NCBI GenBank assembly: GCA_937886325.1
Contig: CALABV010000108.1
Span: forward strand, 1-8,605
DNA: 8,605 nucleotides
From: an uncultured Geobacter sp.
GTDB taxonomy: Bacteria > Desulfobacterota > Desulfuromonadia > Geobacterales > Geobacteraceae
Direction of reading: 5' to 3'
Numbering within the stretch: the stretch's first letter is position 1; each line of letters starts with the position of its first letter. The position numbers and the translations under genes were made by a program. Positions 1-6,370 of this stretch are shown one piece after another. The notes under the pieces were generated by a model, which saw only the letters and a list, made by a program, of their open reading frames with translations, was not told where the DNA came from and did no database searches.

Positions 1-39
1 GGCTTGTTTCGGCTTTTCTCCCGGAGGTGGCGCCGGTTT
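1..39 (-). other. In-frame continuation of the Lys/Pro-rich tail beyond the TAG at 40-42
   Basis: Read in the same frame after the TAG, the last 13 codons to the window edge give KPAPPPGEKPKQA, with no stop. This matches the EKP/PP-rich composition just before the TAG. I infer that the reading frame originally ran through, and that the rest of the gene lies beyond position 1. Confidence 0.5.
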
Positions 40-213
40 CTACGCGGCAACCGGAGGTTTCTCGACTGGTTTCTCCGGTGCGGGCTTTTTTATCCGTTCC
101 AGGAGAAAAAGAACGAGTCCGATGAGTACAATCGTGATCAGGAGGTACATAAAAGGACGGAAGCCGCCCTCTCTCTTTCTGGTGTTTCTCGGGATCCTTT
201 TCCGGTTTTTCAC
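40..213 (-). CDS. Short basic single-pass membrane protein with Lys/Pro-rich tail; probable 5' part of a longer gene interrupted by an amber codon
   Basis: The frame opens with GTG at 213-211 and reaches TAG at 42-40, giving 57 residues. The nearest upstream in-frame stop is at 288-286, with no ATG between. An AAGGA-like site lies about 11 bases before the GTG, which is rather far. The first 19 residues hold nine Lys/Arg and one acidic residue. Residues 20-38 are a continuous hydrophobic segment, so an N-in, C-out inner-membrane anchor is likely. The tail is rich in Lys, Pro, Glu and Ala with repeated EKP units. I do not recognise the family. This layout is typical of membrane-anchored envelope proteins whose catalytic or binding domain follows a proline-rich linker, such as divergent polysaccharide deacetylases, SPOR-domain or TonB-like proteins. 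The same low-complexity style continues past the stop, so this may be a broken or misread longer gene. It follows the rubrerythrin terminator and is probably transcribed separately. Confidence 0.55.
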   Translation of the reverse strand: MKNRKRIPRNTRKREGGFRPFMYLLITIVLIGLVLFLLERIKKPAPEKPVEKPPVAA

Positions 214-342
214 GAGTGGTTGTTTCCTTTTTATATGAACGCGGACGGTGAGAAGCGGCGCTCGCTTCCTGAGAAAAGCGCCAAGTCATAGTACCATAGG
301 GATATCCGTTATGAAAGCGCTTTGGCGGAAGCGCCTCGGTAT
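214..342 (-). other. Intergenic leader with small inverted repeats upstream of the left-edge gene
   Basis: No gene is supported here. Two perfect 6-bp inverted repeats are visible: 317-322 with 329-334 (6-base loop), and 252-257 with 263-268 (5-base loop). The second competes with an alternative pairing of 257-262 with 277-282. These would form in the 5' leader of the gene starting at 213 if its promoter lies just after the rubrerythrin terminator. Any regulatory role is unproven. Confidence 0.25.
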
Positions 343-379
343 AAAAAACCGCCGCACCGGCAGGGGGCCGGTACGGCGG
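343..379 (-). terminator. Rho-independent terminator after rubrerythrin
   Basis: Positions 349-361 and 367-379 form a 13-position GC-rich stem with one mismatch and a 5-base loop. On the minus strand the stem is followed directly by six T residues (348-343). It lies 27 bases past the rubrerythrin stop and closes the recJ-CDF-rubrerythrin block. On the plus strand the A-run precedes the stem, so termination is one-directional. Confidence 0.9.
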
Positions 380-406
380 TCACGCGCATCTGTCGTCAAC
401 GGAAAA

Positions 407-913
407 TTACGAAACCTGGGAAAAAGCCTTGCTCCCGGCCCCGCAAACCGCGCACTTCTCGGGCGCCGCCTTCTCCACCGTGTGGCCGCAGATGGAGCAG
501 ACAAAGTAATCGAAGGTTTCGCCTTCCTTGCCGAGATTTTCAAGGGCCTTTTGATAGAGACCCGCATGGACCTTCTCCACCTCGTTGGCAAAGCTGAAAG
601 TGCGGAGCGCGGGCGCGTCTCCCGCCTTCTCCGCCTCGGCTATCATTGCGGGATACATGCTCTTGAATTCGTGGGTCTCGCCGTCGATGGCTTCCTGGAG
701 GTTTTCCTTCGTGCTCTTGATGCCTCCCATGACCTTCAGGTGGGCATGGGCATGCACCGTCTCGGCCGCGGCGGCTGCGCGGAACAGCTTCGCCGCCTGG
801 GCAAATCCCTCGCTGTCGGCCTGCTTGGCAAATGCGAGATACTTCCGGTTCGCCTGGGACTCACCGGCGAAAGCTTCCTGAAGATTTTCCATTGTTTTCG
901 TTTTCTGGGCCAT
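407..913 (-). CDS. rbr: Rubrerythrin (ferritin-like diiron domain plus C-terminal rubredoxin-like zinc/iron ribbon)
   Basis: A 168-residue cytoplasmic protein. Rubrerythrins reduce hydrogen peroxide to water in anaerobes, taking electrons from rubredoxin or NAD(P)H-linked reductases. Residues 8-128 are the four-helix ferritin-like domain with carboxylate/His diiron motifs: Glu18 (GES), Glu51/His54 (ETVH), Glu79 and Glu82 (GETHE), and Glu113/His116 (EKVH). Residues 137-162 hold the rubredoxin-like [Fe(SCys)4] site, Cys139-x2-Cys142 and Cys154-x2-Cys157. The length is a little short of classical rubrerythrin (about 190) but normal for the family. The start is ATG 913, preceded by AAAGGAGG with 8-base spacing. 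A longer TTG-initiated frame from 943 is rejected because this Shine-Dalgarno would lie inside it. The gene begins 36 bases after the CDF transporter stop and ends before an intrinsic terminator, so it is probably the last gene of that transcript. Confidence 0.97.
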   Translation of the reverse strand: MAQKTKTMENLQEAFAGESQANRKYLAFAKQADSEGFAQAAKLFRAAAAAETVHAHAHLKVMGGIKSTKENLQEAIDGETHEFKSMYPAMIAEAEKAGDAPALRTFSFANEVEKVHAGLYQKALENLGKEGETFDYFVCSICGHTVEKAAPEKCAVCGAGSKAFSQVS

Positions 914-921
914 GTTTTCTT

Positions 922-929
922 CCTCCTTT
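922..929 (-). promoter_or_regulatory. Strong Shine-Dalgarno site of rubrerythrin
   Basis: AAAGGAGG on the minus strand, 8 bases before ATG 913. It fixes the rubrerythrin start and excludes the in-frame TTG at 943. Confidence 0.9.
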
Positions 930-940
930 GATAGAGATTC

Positions 941-960
941 CAAGGCTCTTTACAGCCTTG
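941..960 (-). other. Perfect 7-bp hairpin over the CDF stop codon
   Basis: CAAGGCT (941-947) and AGCCTTG (954-960) are perfect inverted repeats around a 6-base loop that contains part of the CDF transporter stop codon (952-950). No T-run follows on the minus strand, so it is not a standard terminator. It lies 11 bases upstream of the rubrerythrin Shine-Dalgarno and could affect transcript processing or stability. The structure is seen in the sequence; its function is inference. Confidence 0.4.
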
Positions 961-1849
961 TCAGATCCCGGTGCTGTTCGTCATGGGGGTTTATATGGAT
1001 CATGACGTCACCCACATTGGGATATTTTCTGAAGATACCTTTCTTTACGATGGTCGAAATATCATGGGACCTCTTGACGGTCATCTCCGGATCCATGTCG
1101 AGCTTCAGGTCGACAATCACGTACTGGCCGGACCGGCGCGCCCTGATATCATGCACGTGCTCGACGCCTATCACACTTTCCGCCAATGCGCGGATGCCCG
1201 AGATCAACTCCTCAGGCGGCCTTCCATCCATCAGATCGTGCGCCGCACTCCGAAAGGTCAGATACCCGATTCGGAAGATGAAAAGCGACGTCAGACCGGC
1301 GGCGAGGGGATCCAGAATCCCGATACCGAAAAAAGCACCTGTAACCCCGATAAGAGTGGCGACGGAGGTGAGCGCATCCTTGCGGTGGTCTCCGGCAACG
1401 GCAAGAATCGCCGGGCTTTCCAGCCGTGAACCTACCCGAACCGAAAAGCGGTAAAGATATTCTTTTATCCCGATGGTTATCGCCGCGGCCACCACAGCCA
1501 CCAACTCCGGCCTGGGGTAGTCTCCTTTTGTTACGGTAGCAACAGCCCGCACAAGGATCAGGCCGCCCGTACCGATGATTATCAGGGCAACCACGATAGC
1601 CGCGATACTTTCGGCCCTGCCGTGTCCGTAGGGATGCGTTCCATCGAGCGGTTGGCGTCCTATGCGAAGGGCTATCATGGTAAAAAGGAGTGCCATGAAG
1701 TCGCAGGCGCTCTCCACGCCGTCGGCGAATACGGCCTCCGAACCGCCAAAGTAGCCGCAGGAAAGCTTCATCACCATAAGAAGCGCGTTGATCCAGAAAC
1801 CGACTCGTATCACCTTTTCTGCGCCGGCAAACCTGTCTGCTCGTACCAC
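950..1849 (-). CDS. Cation diffusion facilitator (CDF) family divalent metal transporter
   Basis: A 299-residue inner-membrane antiporter that would export a divalent metal (Zn, Fe, Mn, Co or Cd) in exchange for protons. It has six predicted helices at about 15-34, 40-60, 81-101, 114-132, 147-170 and 176-195, then a cytosolic metal-binding domain (about 210-292) with HVHDIRARRSG and MIHINPHDEQH. The family signature HPYGHGRAE is at 72-80. By manual alignment to FieF/YiiP, the transport site is Glu46-x3-Asp50 in helix 2 and Asp154-x3-Asp158 in helix 5. Zn-type members usually have His in the helix 5 position, and Mn-type members have DxxxD, so this all-acidic site suggests Mn or Fe more than Zn. 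The substrate is uncertain. The start is GTG 1849, with GGAGG at 1859-1855 and 5-base spacing. It follows recJ by 97 bases and precedes rubrerythrin by 36 bases. Confidence 0.95.
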   Translation of the reverse strand: MVRADRFAGAEKVIRVGFWINALLMVMKLSCGYFGGSEAVFADGVESACDFMALLFTMIALRIGRQPLDGTHPYGHGRAESIAAIVVALIIIGTGGLILVRAVATVTKGDYPRPELVAVVAAAITIGIKEYLYRFSVRVGSRLESPAILAVAGDHRKDALTSVATLIGVTGAFFGIGILDPLAAGLTSLFIFRIGYLTFRSAAHDLMDGRPPEELISGIRALAESVIGVEHVHDIRARRSGQYVIVDLKLDMDPEMTVKRSHDISTIVKKGIFRKYPNVGDVMIHINPHDEQHRDLTRL

Positions 1850-1945
1850 GCGTTCCTCCGGAAACGGATCAGGAGTAGGGTACAGTCTACCAGGAAACGT
1901 CGAATCCGCCCGTATCCCGATCCTTTTTTCGACAACAAATACTTC

Positions 1946-3673
1946 TCACACCGCGATCTCCGGCTTTCCGGCGTCCTTCAACCGCAGGCGTACGCACTTT
2001 CTGCCGTTCCAGGCATTCACTTCAAGGGTAAAGACAACATCCAGATACTCTCCGTCAGGGATTCTTCCTGCCATGGAAAACCCCATGGCTTCAAGGTACG
2101 TCACTCCGACGGCAAGGCGCAGACGAACGTGACGACCTTTCAGCACGCTCTTTTCCATTACCTTGGCGCGCCTAAGGAGGAACACCGGTCTCGGGTTTCC
2201 GCTGCCGAAGGGCTCCAGCGAGGCAACCTGTTCCGCTACGGCAAGGGAAATATCATCAGGCGCCAACTCCGCATCGATCCGGATCTCGGGCAGGAGGTCC
2301 TCCTCCGAGAGAAGCCCGGCGGCAACCTCATCAAACCTCTCCGCAAACTCCTCCAGGGTTTCTTCGTCAATGGTCAGCCCGGCCGCGTACTTGTGGCCTC
2401 CAAAGCGGATAAGGTGCTCTGAACAGGCACGCAGGGCGTCGTGCAGGTGGAAACCGGGGATGCTCCGGCCGGACCCCTTGCCGTTTCCGTCCTGGAGTGC
2501 TATCAGAATCGTCGGCCGGTGGTAGAGTTCGACGATGCGGGAAGCGACAATGCCGATAACGCCGGAATGCCACGATTCCGATGCCAGTACTATACTTTTC
2601 CTGCCGTGAAGGCTCGTATCGGTTGTCACCATTCTCAGAGCATCGTTGAGAATTTCCTGTTCCAGGGCCTGACGCTCCTCATTAGCGGCATTCAGTTGCG
2701 CAGCCAGCACGTCTGCCCTTTCCCGGTCATCGGTGAGCAGGAGTTCCACGGCAACGGAGGCGTCATCCAGCCGTCCCGCCGCATTCAGGCGCGGCGCAAG
2801 GCGGAAACCCACCGCAACGCTGTCGACATCGTCGGCTATTCCGGCGACTTTCTTCAACGCCCGAATCCCGACCCGATCGGCGGTTGACAACCGACAAAGA
2901 CCTGATGAGACAAGTACGCGGTTCTCATCCGCCAGGGGAACGATATCCGCGATAGTTCCCAGGGCCACAAGGTCCAGGTAGTCCCGCAGGTCCGGCTCCC
3001 GCCGGTTCGCGAAGAACCCGGCGTTCCGGAGCCTGCCGCGCAGCGCGATGAGAAGATTGAAGGCCACCCCGACACCTGCGAGCGAGGTGCAGGGAAACGG
3101 GCAGTCCCCGCGCATGGGGTTGACGACGGCGCAGGCGGACGGCAATCCTTCCGCCGGGGTATGGTGGTCGGTAATGATTAGGTCGATTCCGAGGGCACGG
3201 CAGAGTTCCGCCTCCGCAAATGCCGTGATCCCGCAGTCGGCGGTAACGATAACCCGCGCACCCTTTTCCGCCGCGGACGATACTCCGCTCCTGCTCAGAC
3301 CGTACCCCTCTTCGAGGCGATTGGGAACATGGTAGAAACAATCGGCCCCTATCTCGCGCAGGAATCCCGTAACTACGGCTATGGACGTGACACCGTCGGC
3401 ATCGTAATCGCCATACACGCAGATTGTCTCGTTTGCCAAAACCGCGTCTCGCAGGCGGTCCGCGGCCTTTCCCATGTCGTGCATCAGAAAAGGATCATGC
3501 AGATCCGCCAGGACAGGGGAAAGGAAGCGCCGGGCATGGTCAGCGGTATCGATTCCCCTGTTTGCCAGCAGCACGGCAACCAGGGGAGAGACCGCGCATT
3601 CCCGGGCCAATTCCGCCACCCGTTCCGCATCATGGAGCACGATGTTCCAGCGACGTTCCCGAATCGGTTCCAC
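1946..3673 (-). CDS. recJ: Single-stranded-DNA-specific 5'-3' exonuclease RecJ
   Basis: A 575-residue cytoplasmic exonuclease that degrades 5'-ended single strands in RecF-pathway recombination, mismatch repair and base-excision repair. It carries the full DHH phosphoesterase set (numbered from the chosen start): motif I YGDYDADG (residues 87-94), ADCG (145-148), and the DHH triad in ITDHHTP (169-171). The DHHA1 domain has SWHSGVIG (about 367-374), GSGRSIPGF and FGGHKYAAG (about 424-432), followed by a C-terminal OB-type region with FGSGNPRP (about 489-496). No motif residue is missing and the length is normal. The frame extends to GTG 3703, but that start has no Shine-Dalgarno. GTG 3673 has GGGAGG five bases upstream and gives the family-like N-terminus RERRWNIV. 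The gene lies after the secF terminator and heads the block with the CDF and rubrerythrin genes. No clear promoter is visible in the 58 bases between terminator and start. Confidence 0.97.
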   Translation of the reverse strand: MEPIRERRWNIVLHDAERVAELARECAVSPLVAVLLANRGIDTADHARRFLSPVLADLHDPFLMHDMGKAADRLRDAVLANETICVYGDYDADGVTSIAVVTGFLREIGADCFYHVPNRLEEGYGLSRSGVSSAAEKGARVIVTADCGITAFAEAELCRALGIDLIITDHHTPAEGLPSACAVVNPMRGDCPFPCTSLAGVGVAFNLLIALRGRLRNAGFFANRREPDLRDYLDLVALGTIADIVPLADENRVLVSSGLCRLSTADRVGIRALKKVAGIADDVDSVAVGFRLAPRLNAAGRLDDASVAVELLLTDDRERADVLAAQLNAANEERQALEQEILNDALRMVTTDTSLHGRKSIVLASESWHSGVIGIVASRIVELYHRPTILIALQDGNGKGSGRSIPGFHLHDALRACSEHLIRFGGHKYAAGLTIDEETLEEFAERFDEVAAGLLSEEDLLPEIRIDAELAPDDISLAVAEQVASLEPFGSGNPRPVFLLRRAKVMEKSVLKGRHVRLRLAVGVTYLEAMGFSMAGRIPDGEYLDVVFTLEVNAWNGRKCVRLRLKDAGKPEIAV

Positions 3674-3678
3674 CCCAA

Positions 3679-3684
3679 CCTCCC
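3679..3684 (-). promoter_or_regulatory. Shine-Dalgarno site deciding the recJ start
   Basis: GGGAGG, preceded by another GGAG, lies 5 bases before GTG 3673. The alternative upstream starts (GTG 3703, ATG 3700) have no such site. Confidence 0.75.
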
Positions 3685-3731
3685 TCCGTACCCATTGCAT
3701 CACATGGTTCAGGTGATAAGCTTCACGCGTT

Positions 3732-3758
3732 AAAAAAAAGCCCCCTTCACGGGGGCTT
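3732..3758 (-). terminator. Rho-independent terminator after secF
   Basis: A perfect 8-bp stem (3738-3745 with 3751-3758, AAGCCCCC/GGGGGCTT) has a 5-base loop. On the minus strand it is followed by a run of eight T residues (3739-3732) that overlaps the end of the stem. It lies 27 bases beyond the secF stop and ends the queA-tgt-yajC-secD-secF transcript. No T-run follows on the plus strand. Confidence 0.95.
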
Positions 3759-3785
3759 CATCACATTCTCACACTGTGCCGCGGA

Positions 3786-4691
3786 TTACGCGGTACGCCG
3801 TTTTGCCCTGTTTTCCCAGACAACGACCAGCGGGCTGGCCACGAAGACGGACGAATAGGTGCCCACGAGAATACCCACCACCAAGGCGAAGGCGAAGTCG
3901 TGAATCACATCGCCGCCGAAAAGAAACAGTGACAACGCGGCAAGCAACGTTGTGAGTGCGGTAATAATCGTCCGTGACAGAACCTCGTTGATGCTGAAAT
4001 TGAAGATGGTGGGGAGTGAATCCTTCATGTTCTTGTGGAGGTTTTCCCGAATCCTGTCGAAGACCACCACCGTGTCGGTCAGCGAGTAGCCGGCAATGGT
4101 GAGGACCGCCGTGATGAGAAGCAGGTTCACCTCCTTGTTCAGCAAGAAAAAGACGGCGAAGATGGCCAGCACGTCATGGAAGGTCGCGATTGCCGCCGCC
4201 ACGCCGAACTTGAAATCGAAACGCCAGGCAATGTACAGGATGATGCCTACCATGGAGATGAGGACGGCTATCAGCGTGTCCTTGCGGAGCTTGTCGCCGA
4301 TGGAAGGTCCAATCTCGGAAGAACTCTCGACGGTAAAGGAATTGGAGGGAAACTCCTTGCGGAATACCTCCTCCACGGCGCCTGCCACCTTGCCCAGTGC
4401 AAGGTTGGTTTTGCCGACCTTGATGAGCAGTTGATTGCCGCCGCTGACCTGCTGGAGATCCGCGGTTATCCCATTCCTTGACAGAGCCTGCCGTGCGGCC
4501 TGCATCTCCATCTGTTTGGCGAATTTCAGCTGCAGAACGGTACCGCCGGTAAAATCGGTCCCCAGGTTAGCCGTTCCGAGGACTATCTGAGCAATGGCGA
4601 TAAAGCCGACAACGGAGATGACGGCAGATATGATAAAGGAGATTTTTCTCTTGCCGATAAAGTCGATTTTGGTTTTGCCGATGAATTCCAT
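3786..4691 (-). CDS. secF: Protein translocase subunit SecF
   Basis: A 301-residue inner-membrane subunit of the SecDF-YajC complex, which uses proton flow to pull exported proteins out of the SecYEG channel. It has six predicted helices: about 14-38, a periplasmic domain 39-135, then 138-156, 162-184, 189-210, 241-258 and 264-290. Visible signatures are GTDFTGG (44-50), RFDFKFG (157-163), IAGYSLTDTVVVFDRIREN (199-217), which is the RND-type SecF motif, and GTYSSVFVASPL (277-288). The start is ATG 4691, 13 bases after the secD stop. An upstream extension of this frame overlaps secD and is rejected. The Shine-Dalgarno is unusual, a run of six G plus A ending 3 bases before the ATG, so coupling to secD translation is likely. 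The N-terminus contains an imperfect 8-residue tandem repeat, FIGKTKID/FIGKRKIS. It is the last gene of the operon, before a strong terminator. Confidence 0.98.
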   Translation of the reverse strand: MEFIGKTKIDFIGKRKISFIISAVISVVGFIAIAQIVLGTANLGTDFTGGTVLQLKFAKQMEMQAARQALSRNGITADLQQVSGGNQLLIKVGKTNLALGKVAGAVEEVFRKEFPSNSFTVESSSEIGPSIGDKLRKDTLIAVLISMVGIILYIAWRFDFKFGVAAAIATFHDVLAIFAVFFLLNKEVNLLLITAVLTIAGYSLTDTVVVFDRIRENLHKNMKDSLPTIFNFSINEVLSRTIITALTTLLAALSLFLFGGDVIHDFAFALVVGILVGTYSSVFVASPLVVVWENRAKRRTA

Positions 4692-4694
4692 GAA

Positions 4695-4701
4695 TCCCCC
4701 C
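4695..4701 (-). promoter_or_regulatory. Atypical G-run ribosome binding site of secF
   Basis: The minus strand reads GGGGGGA immediately before TTC and ATG 4691. It lacks the AGGAGG core used by yajC and rubrerythrin. It sits between the secD stop (4705) and the secF start, which fits coupled translation. Confidence 0.5.
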
Positions 4702-4704
4702 AGC

Positions 4705-6309
4705 CTAAATACTGATTTTGGTCGCCCGGCCGCGGCCGAGGAAATAGTCGAACACAACCTTGGTGCCGACCAGGGATGTGAACAAATTGATGATAACACC
4801 GAGACTCAGGGAAACCGCGAACCCCTTCACCGGTCCGGTGCCGAACTGGAACAGCACCGCGGCGGTGATGAGTGTGGTGACATGCGAGTCCATGATGGTG
4901 AGGAATGCCTTGTCATACCCTGCGTCGAGGGCAGCCCTGGGCGTCTTGCCCAGGTGCAGCTCCTCGCGTATCCGCTCGAAGATCAGGACGTTTGCATCAA
5001 CCGACATCCCGATGAGGAGCACGATGGCCGCAATTCCCGGAAGGGTGAGCGTGGCGCCGAGCGCGGAGAGCGCCCCCATCAGGAATACGACGTTCAACAC
5101 CATGCCCAGGTTCGCCACCATCCCGGACAGCTTGTAGTAGACAGCCATGAAGATCACGACCAGCAGTACGCCCACGAGACCCGCTATCAGGCCCTTGTGG
5201 ATGGAATCCTGGCCCAGGGAGGGTCCGACGGTGAGGTTCTGGATAATCTTCACCGGGGCGGGAAGTGCGCCGGCACGAAGAACAATCGCCAAGTCGCTGG
5301 CCTCCTTTTCGGTAAACGAGCCGGTTATCTGGGCGCTTCCTCCCGAAATTCTCTCCCGTATCACGGGCGCGGAATAGACATTGTTGTCAAGTACGATGGC
5401 AAACCGCTTGCCCACATTGGCCGCCGTAACCTGGTCAAACAGCCTGGCGCCCACGGAGTTGAATTCGATGGCAACGTAGGGCTGATTGTACTGGGAATCG
5501 ATGCGCATCTGCGCGTCGGTGAGGAGATCGCCGGTAATCAGGGTCTTTTTCTTGAGAACGTACGGTGTCTCGCTTACGACTCCGGTGTCGGGATCCGTTC
5601 TTTTTTCCATCTGGAGCTCGTCGCCCTCGGGAAGAGAGCCGGCTGTTGCCGTCGCGGGATTCACATCTTCGTCAACGAGTTTGAACTCCAGTCGAGCGGT
5701 CTTTCCGATGAGCTCGATGGCCCGTTTCGGGTCTTTGATACCGGGAAGCTGAACCACGATATTCCTGATTCCCTCCCGCTGAATCACCGGCTCGGAAACG
5801 CCGAACTGGTCGATCCTGTTCCTGATTGTTTCCAGCGCCTGTTGGACTGATTTGTCCTTGACGTTCTGTATTTCCGACTCAGCCATCCGCAGCTGAAGGT
5901 TCTGGTATCCACCCTCATCGAACGGGGCCTCGAGCTTGAGGCGCGGATACTTGTCCTTCATGAGCTTCTGTGCCGCTTCGACCGAACCCTTATCGTACAG
6001 CACAACGGAGATTCGGTCGCTGCCCAGTCGAGAAACATTCTTGTACCGGATACTCTTACTGTTGAGGGTATCCTCCAGGTCGGTGGCGATGATGTCGAGT
6101 TGGCCCTCCACCGCCTTCTGCGTCTCGACCTCCAGAACCAGATGGATCCCCCCTTGCAGGTCAAGACCCAGATGAATCTTGTCTTTGGGCAGGAATGTCG
6201 TATCCCACCAGGAAGGGAGTTTTGATGCCAGTGTCGGCGTCAGATAGATCGCGGAAATGAGAAGAAATGCAAGAATAAGGCATATGCGCCAGGTAAGTCC
6301 CTTGGACAT
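4705..6309 (-). CDS. secD: Protein translocase subunit SecD
   Basis: A 534-residue inner-membrane partner of SecF in the proton-driven SecDF-YajC accessory complex. The first helix is at about 8-25. A large periplasmic region follows, with HLGLDLQGG (46-54), the P1 head segments, and GKRFAIVLDNNVYSAPVI (300-317). Five further helices lie in about 373-523. GMSVDANVLIFERIREEL (434-451) is the SecD RND motif with its conserved transmembrane Asp438. The length is between short Gram-positive SecD (about 450) and the enterobacterial form (about 615), as is common in deltaproteobacteria. The start is ATG 6309, with AAAGGAG upstream at 5-base spacing. A 21-codon upstream extension from CAT 6372 is rejected because it contains this Shine-Dalgarno and would place extra residues before the signal-anchor. 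It lies 87 bases after yajC, with a stable hairpin in the gap, and 13 bases before secF. Confidence 0.98.
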   Translation of the reverse strand: MSKGLTWRICLILAFLLISAIYLTPTLASKLPSWWDTTFLPKDKIHLGLDLQGGIHLVLEVETQKAVEGQLDIIATDLEDTLNSKSIRYKNVSRLGSDRISVVLYDKGSVEAAQKLMKDKYPRLKLEAPFDEGGYQNLQLRMAESEIQNVKDKSVQQALETIRNRIDQFGVSEPVIQREGIRNIVVQLPGIKDPKRAIELIGKTARLEFKLVDEDVNPATATAGSLPEGDELQMEKRTDPDTGVVSETPYVLKKKTLITGDLLTDAQMRIDSQYNQPYVAIEFNSVGARLFDQVTAANVGKRFAIVLDNNVYSAPVIRERISGGSAQITGSFTEKEASDLAIVLRAGALPAPVKIIQNLTVGPSLGQDSIHKGLIAGLVGVLLVVIFMAVYYKLSGMVANLGMVLNVVFLMGALSALGATLTLPGIAAIVLLIGMSVDANVLIFERIREELHLGKTPRAALDAGYDKAFLTIMDSHVTTLITAAVLFQFGTGPVKGFAVSLSLGVIINLFTSLVGTKVVFDYFLGRGRATKISI

Positions 6310-6349
6310 AGACGCTCCTTTCAATAATAAATCACCTAAGCAAACCCAA

Positions 6350-6370
6350 GCTCCTTCCACGGGAAGAAGC
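6350..6370 (-). other. 9-bp stem-loop between yajC and secD
   Basis: Positions 6350-6358 and 6362-6370 pair over 9 bp with one G-U wobble on the transcript, around a 3-base loop. On the minus strand the stem is followed by TTGGGTTTG, not a clean T-run, so it is at best a weak attenuator. It may be an mRNA processing or stability element that adjusts yajC relative to secDF. The stem is seen in the sequence; the role is inference. Confidence 0.4.

Noticed and set aside
1..289. Alternative minus-strand frame from ATG 289, open to the window edge
   Set aside because: It is in a different frame from the 213 start, has no ribosome site, and lacks the basic-hydrophobic-proline layout that makes the other frame convincing. 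Only a frameshift hypothesis would use it.
288..316. Possible promoter (TTTCAT, 17 bases, TACTAT on the minus strand) for the left-edge gene
   Set aside because: The -10 matches 4 of 6 and the -35 only 3 of 6, which is too weak to claim by eye.
286..591. Minus-strand open frame overlapping the 3' part of rubrerythrin
   Set aside because: It is in another frame of the rubrerythrin gene and continues through the terminator. The translation is Arg-rich with no features.
248..931. Plus-strand open frame of 227 codons opposite rubrerythrin
   Set aside because: It is antisense to the certain rubrerythrin gene and runs through its terminator. The translation is low-quality and Leu/Arg/Gly-rich.
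1002..1009. Palindrome TGACGTCA
   Set aside because: It lies inside the CDF coding sequence. Single 8-base palindromes are common, and no second site or promoter context is present.
1850..1945. Possible promoter (TTCGAC ... TACCCT) and a GGATC/GATCC long-range pairing in the recJ-CDF gap
   Set aside because: The -10 is poor and the pairing is interrupted by a large internal loop. Neither is above chance.
1622..2422. Plus-strand open frame of 266 codons opposite the CDF gene and recJ
   Set aside because: It is a shadow of two real minus-strand genes that crosses their intergenic gap, with no domain signature or ribosome site seen.
4594..5850. Long plus-strand open frame (418 codons) opposite secD and secF
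   Set aside because: It lies antisense to two clearly identified genes. Its translation has no recognisable domain, and long antisense frames are expected from the codon bias of GC-rich genes.
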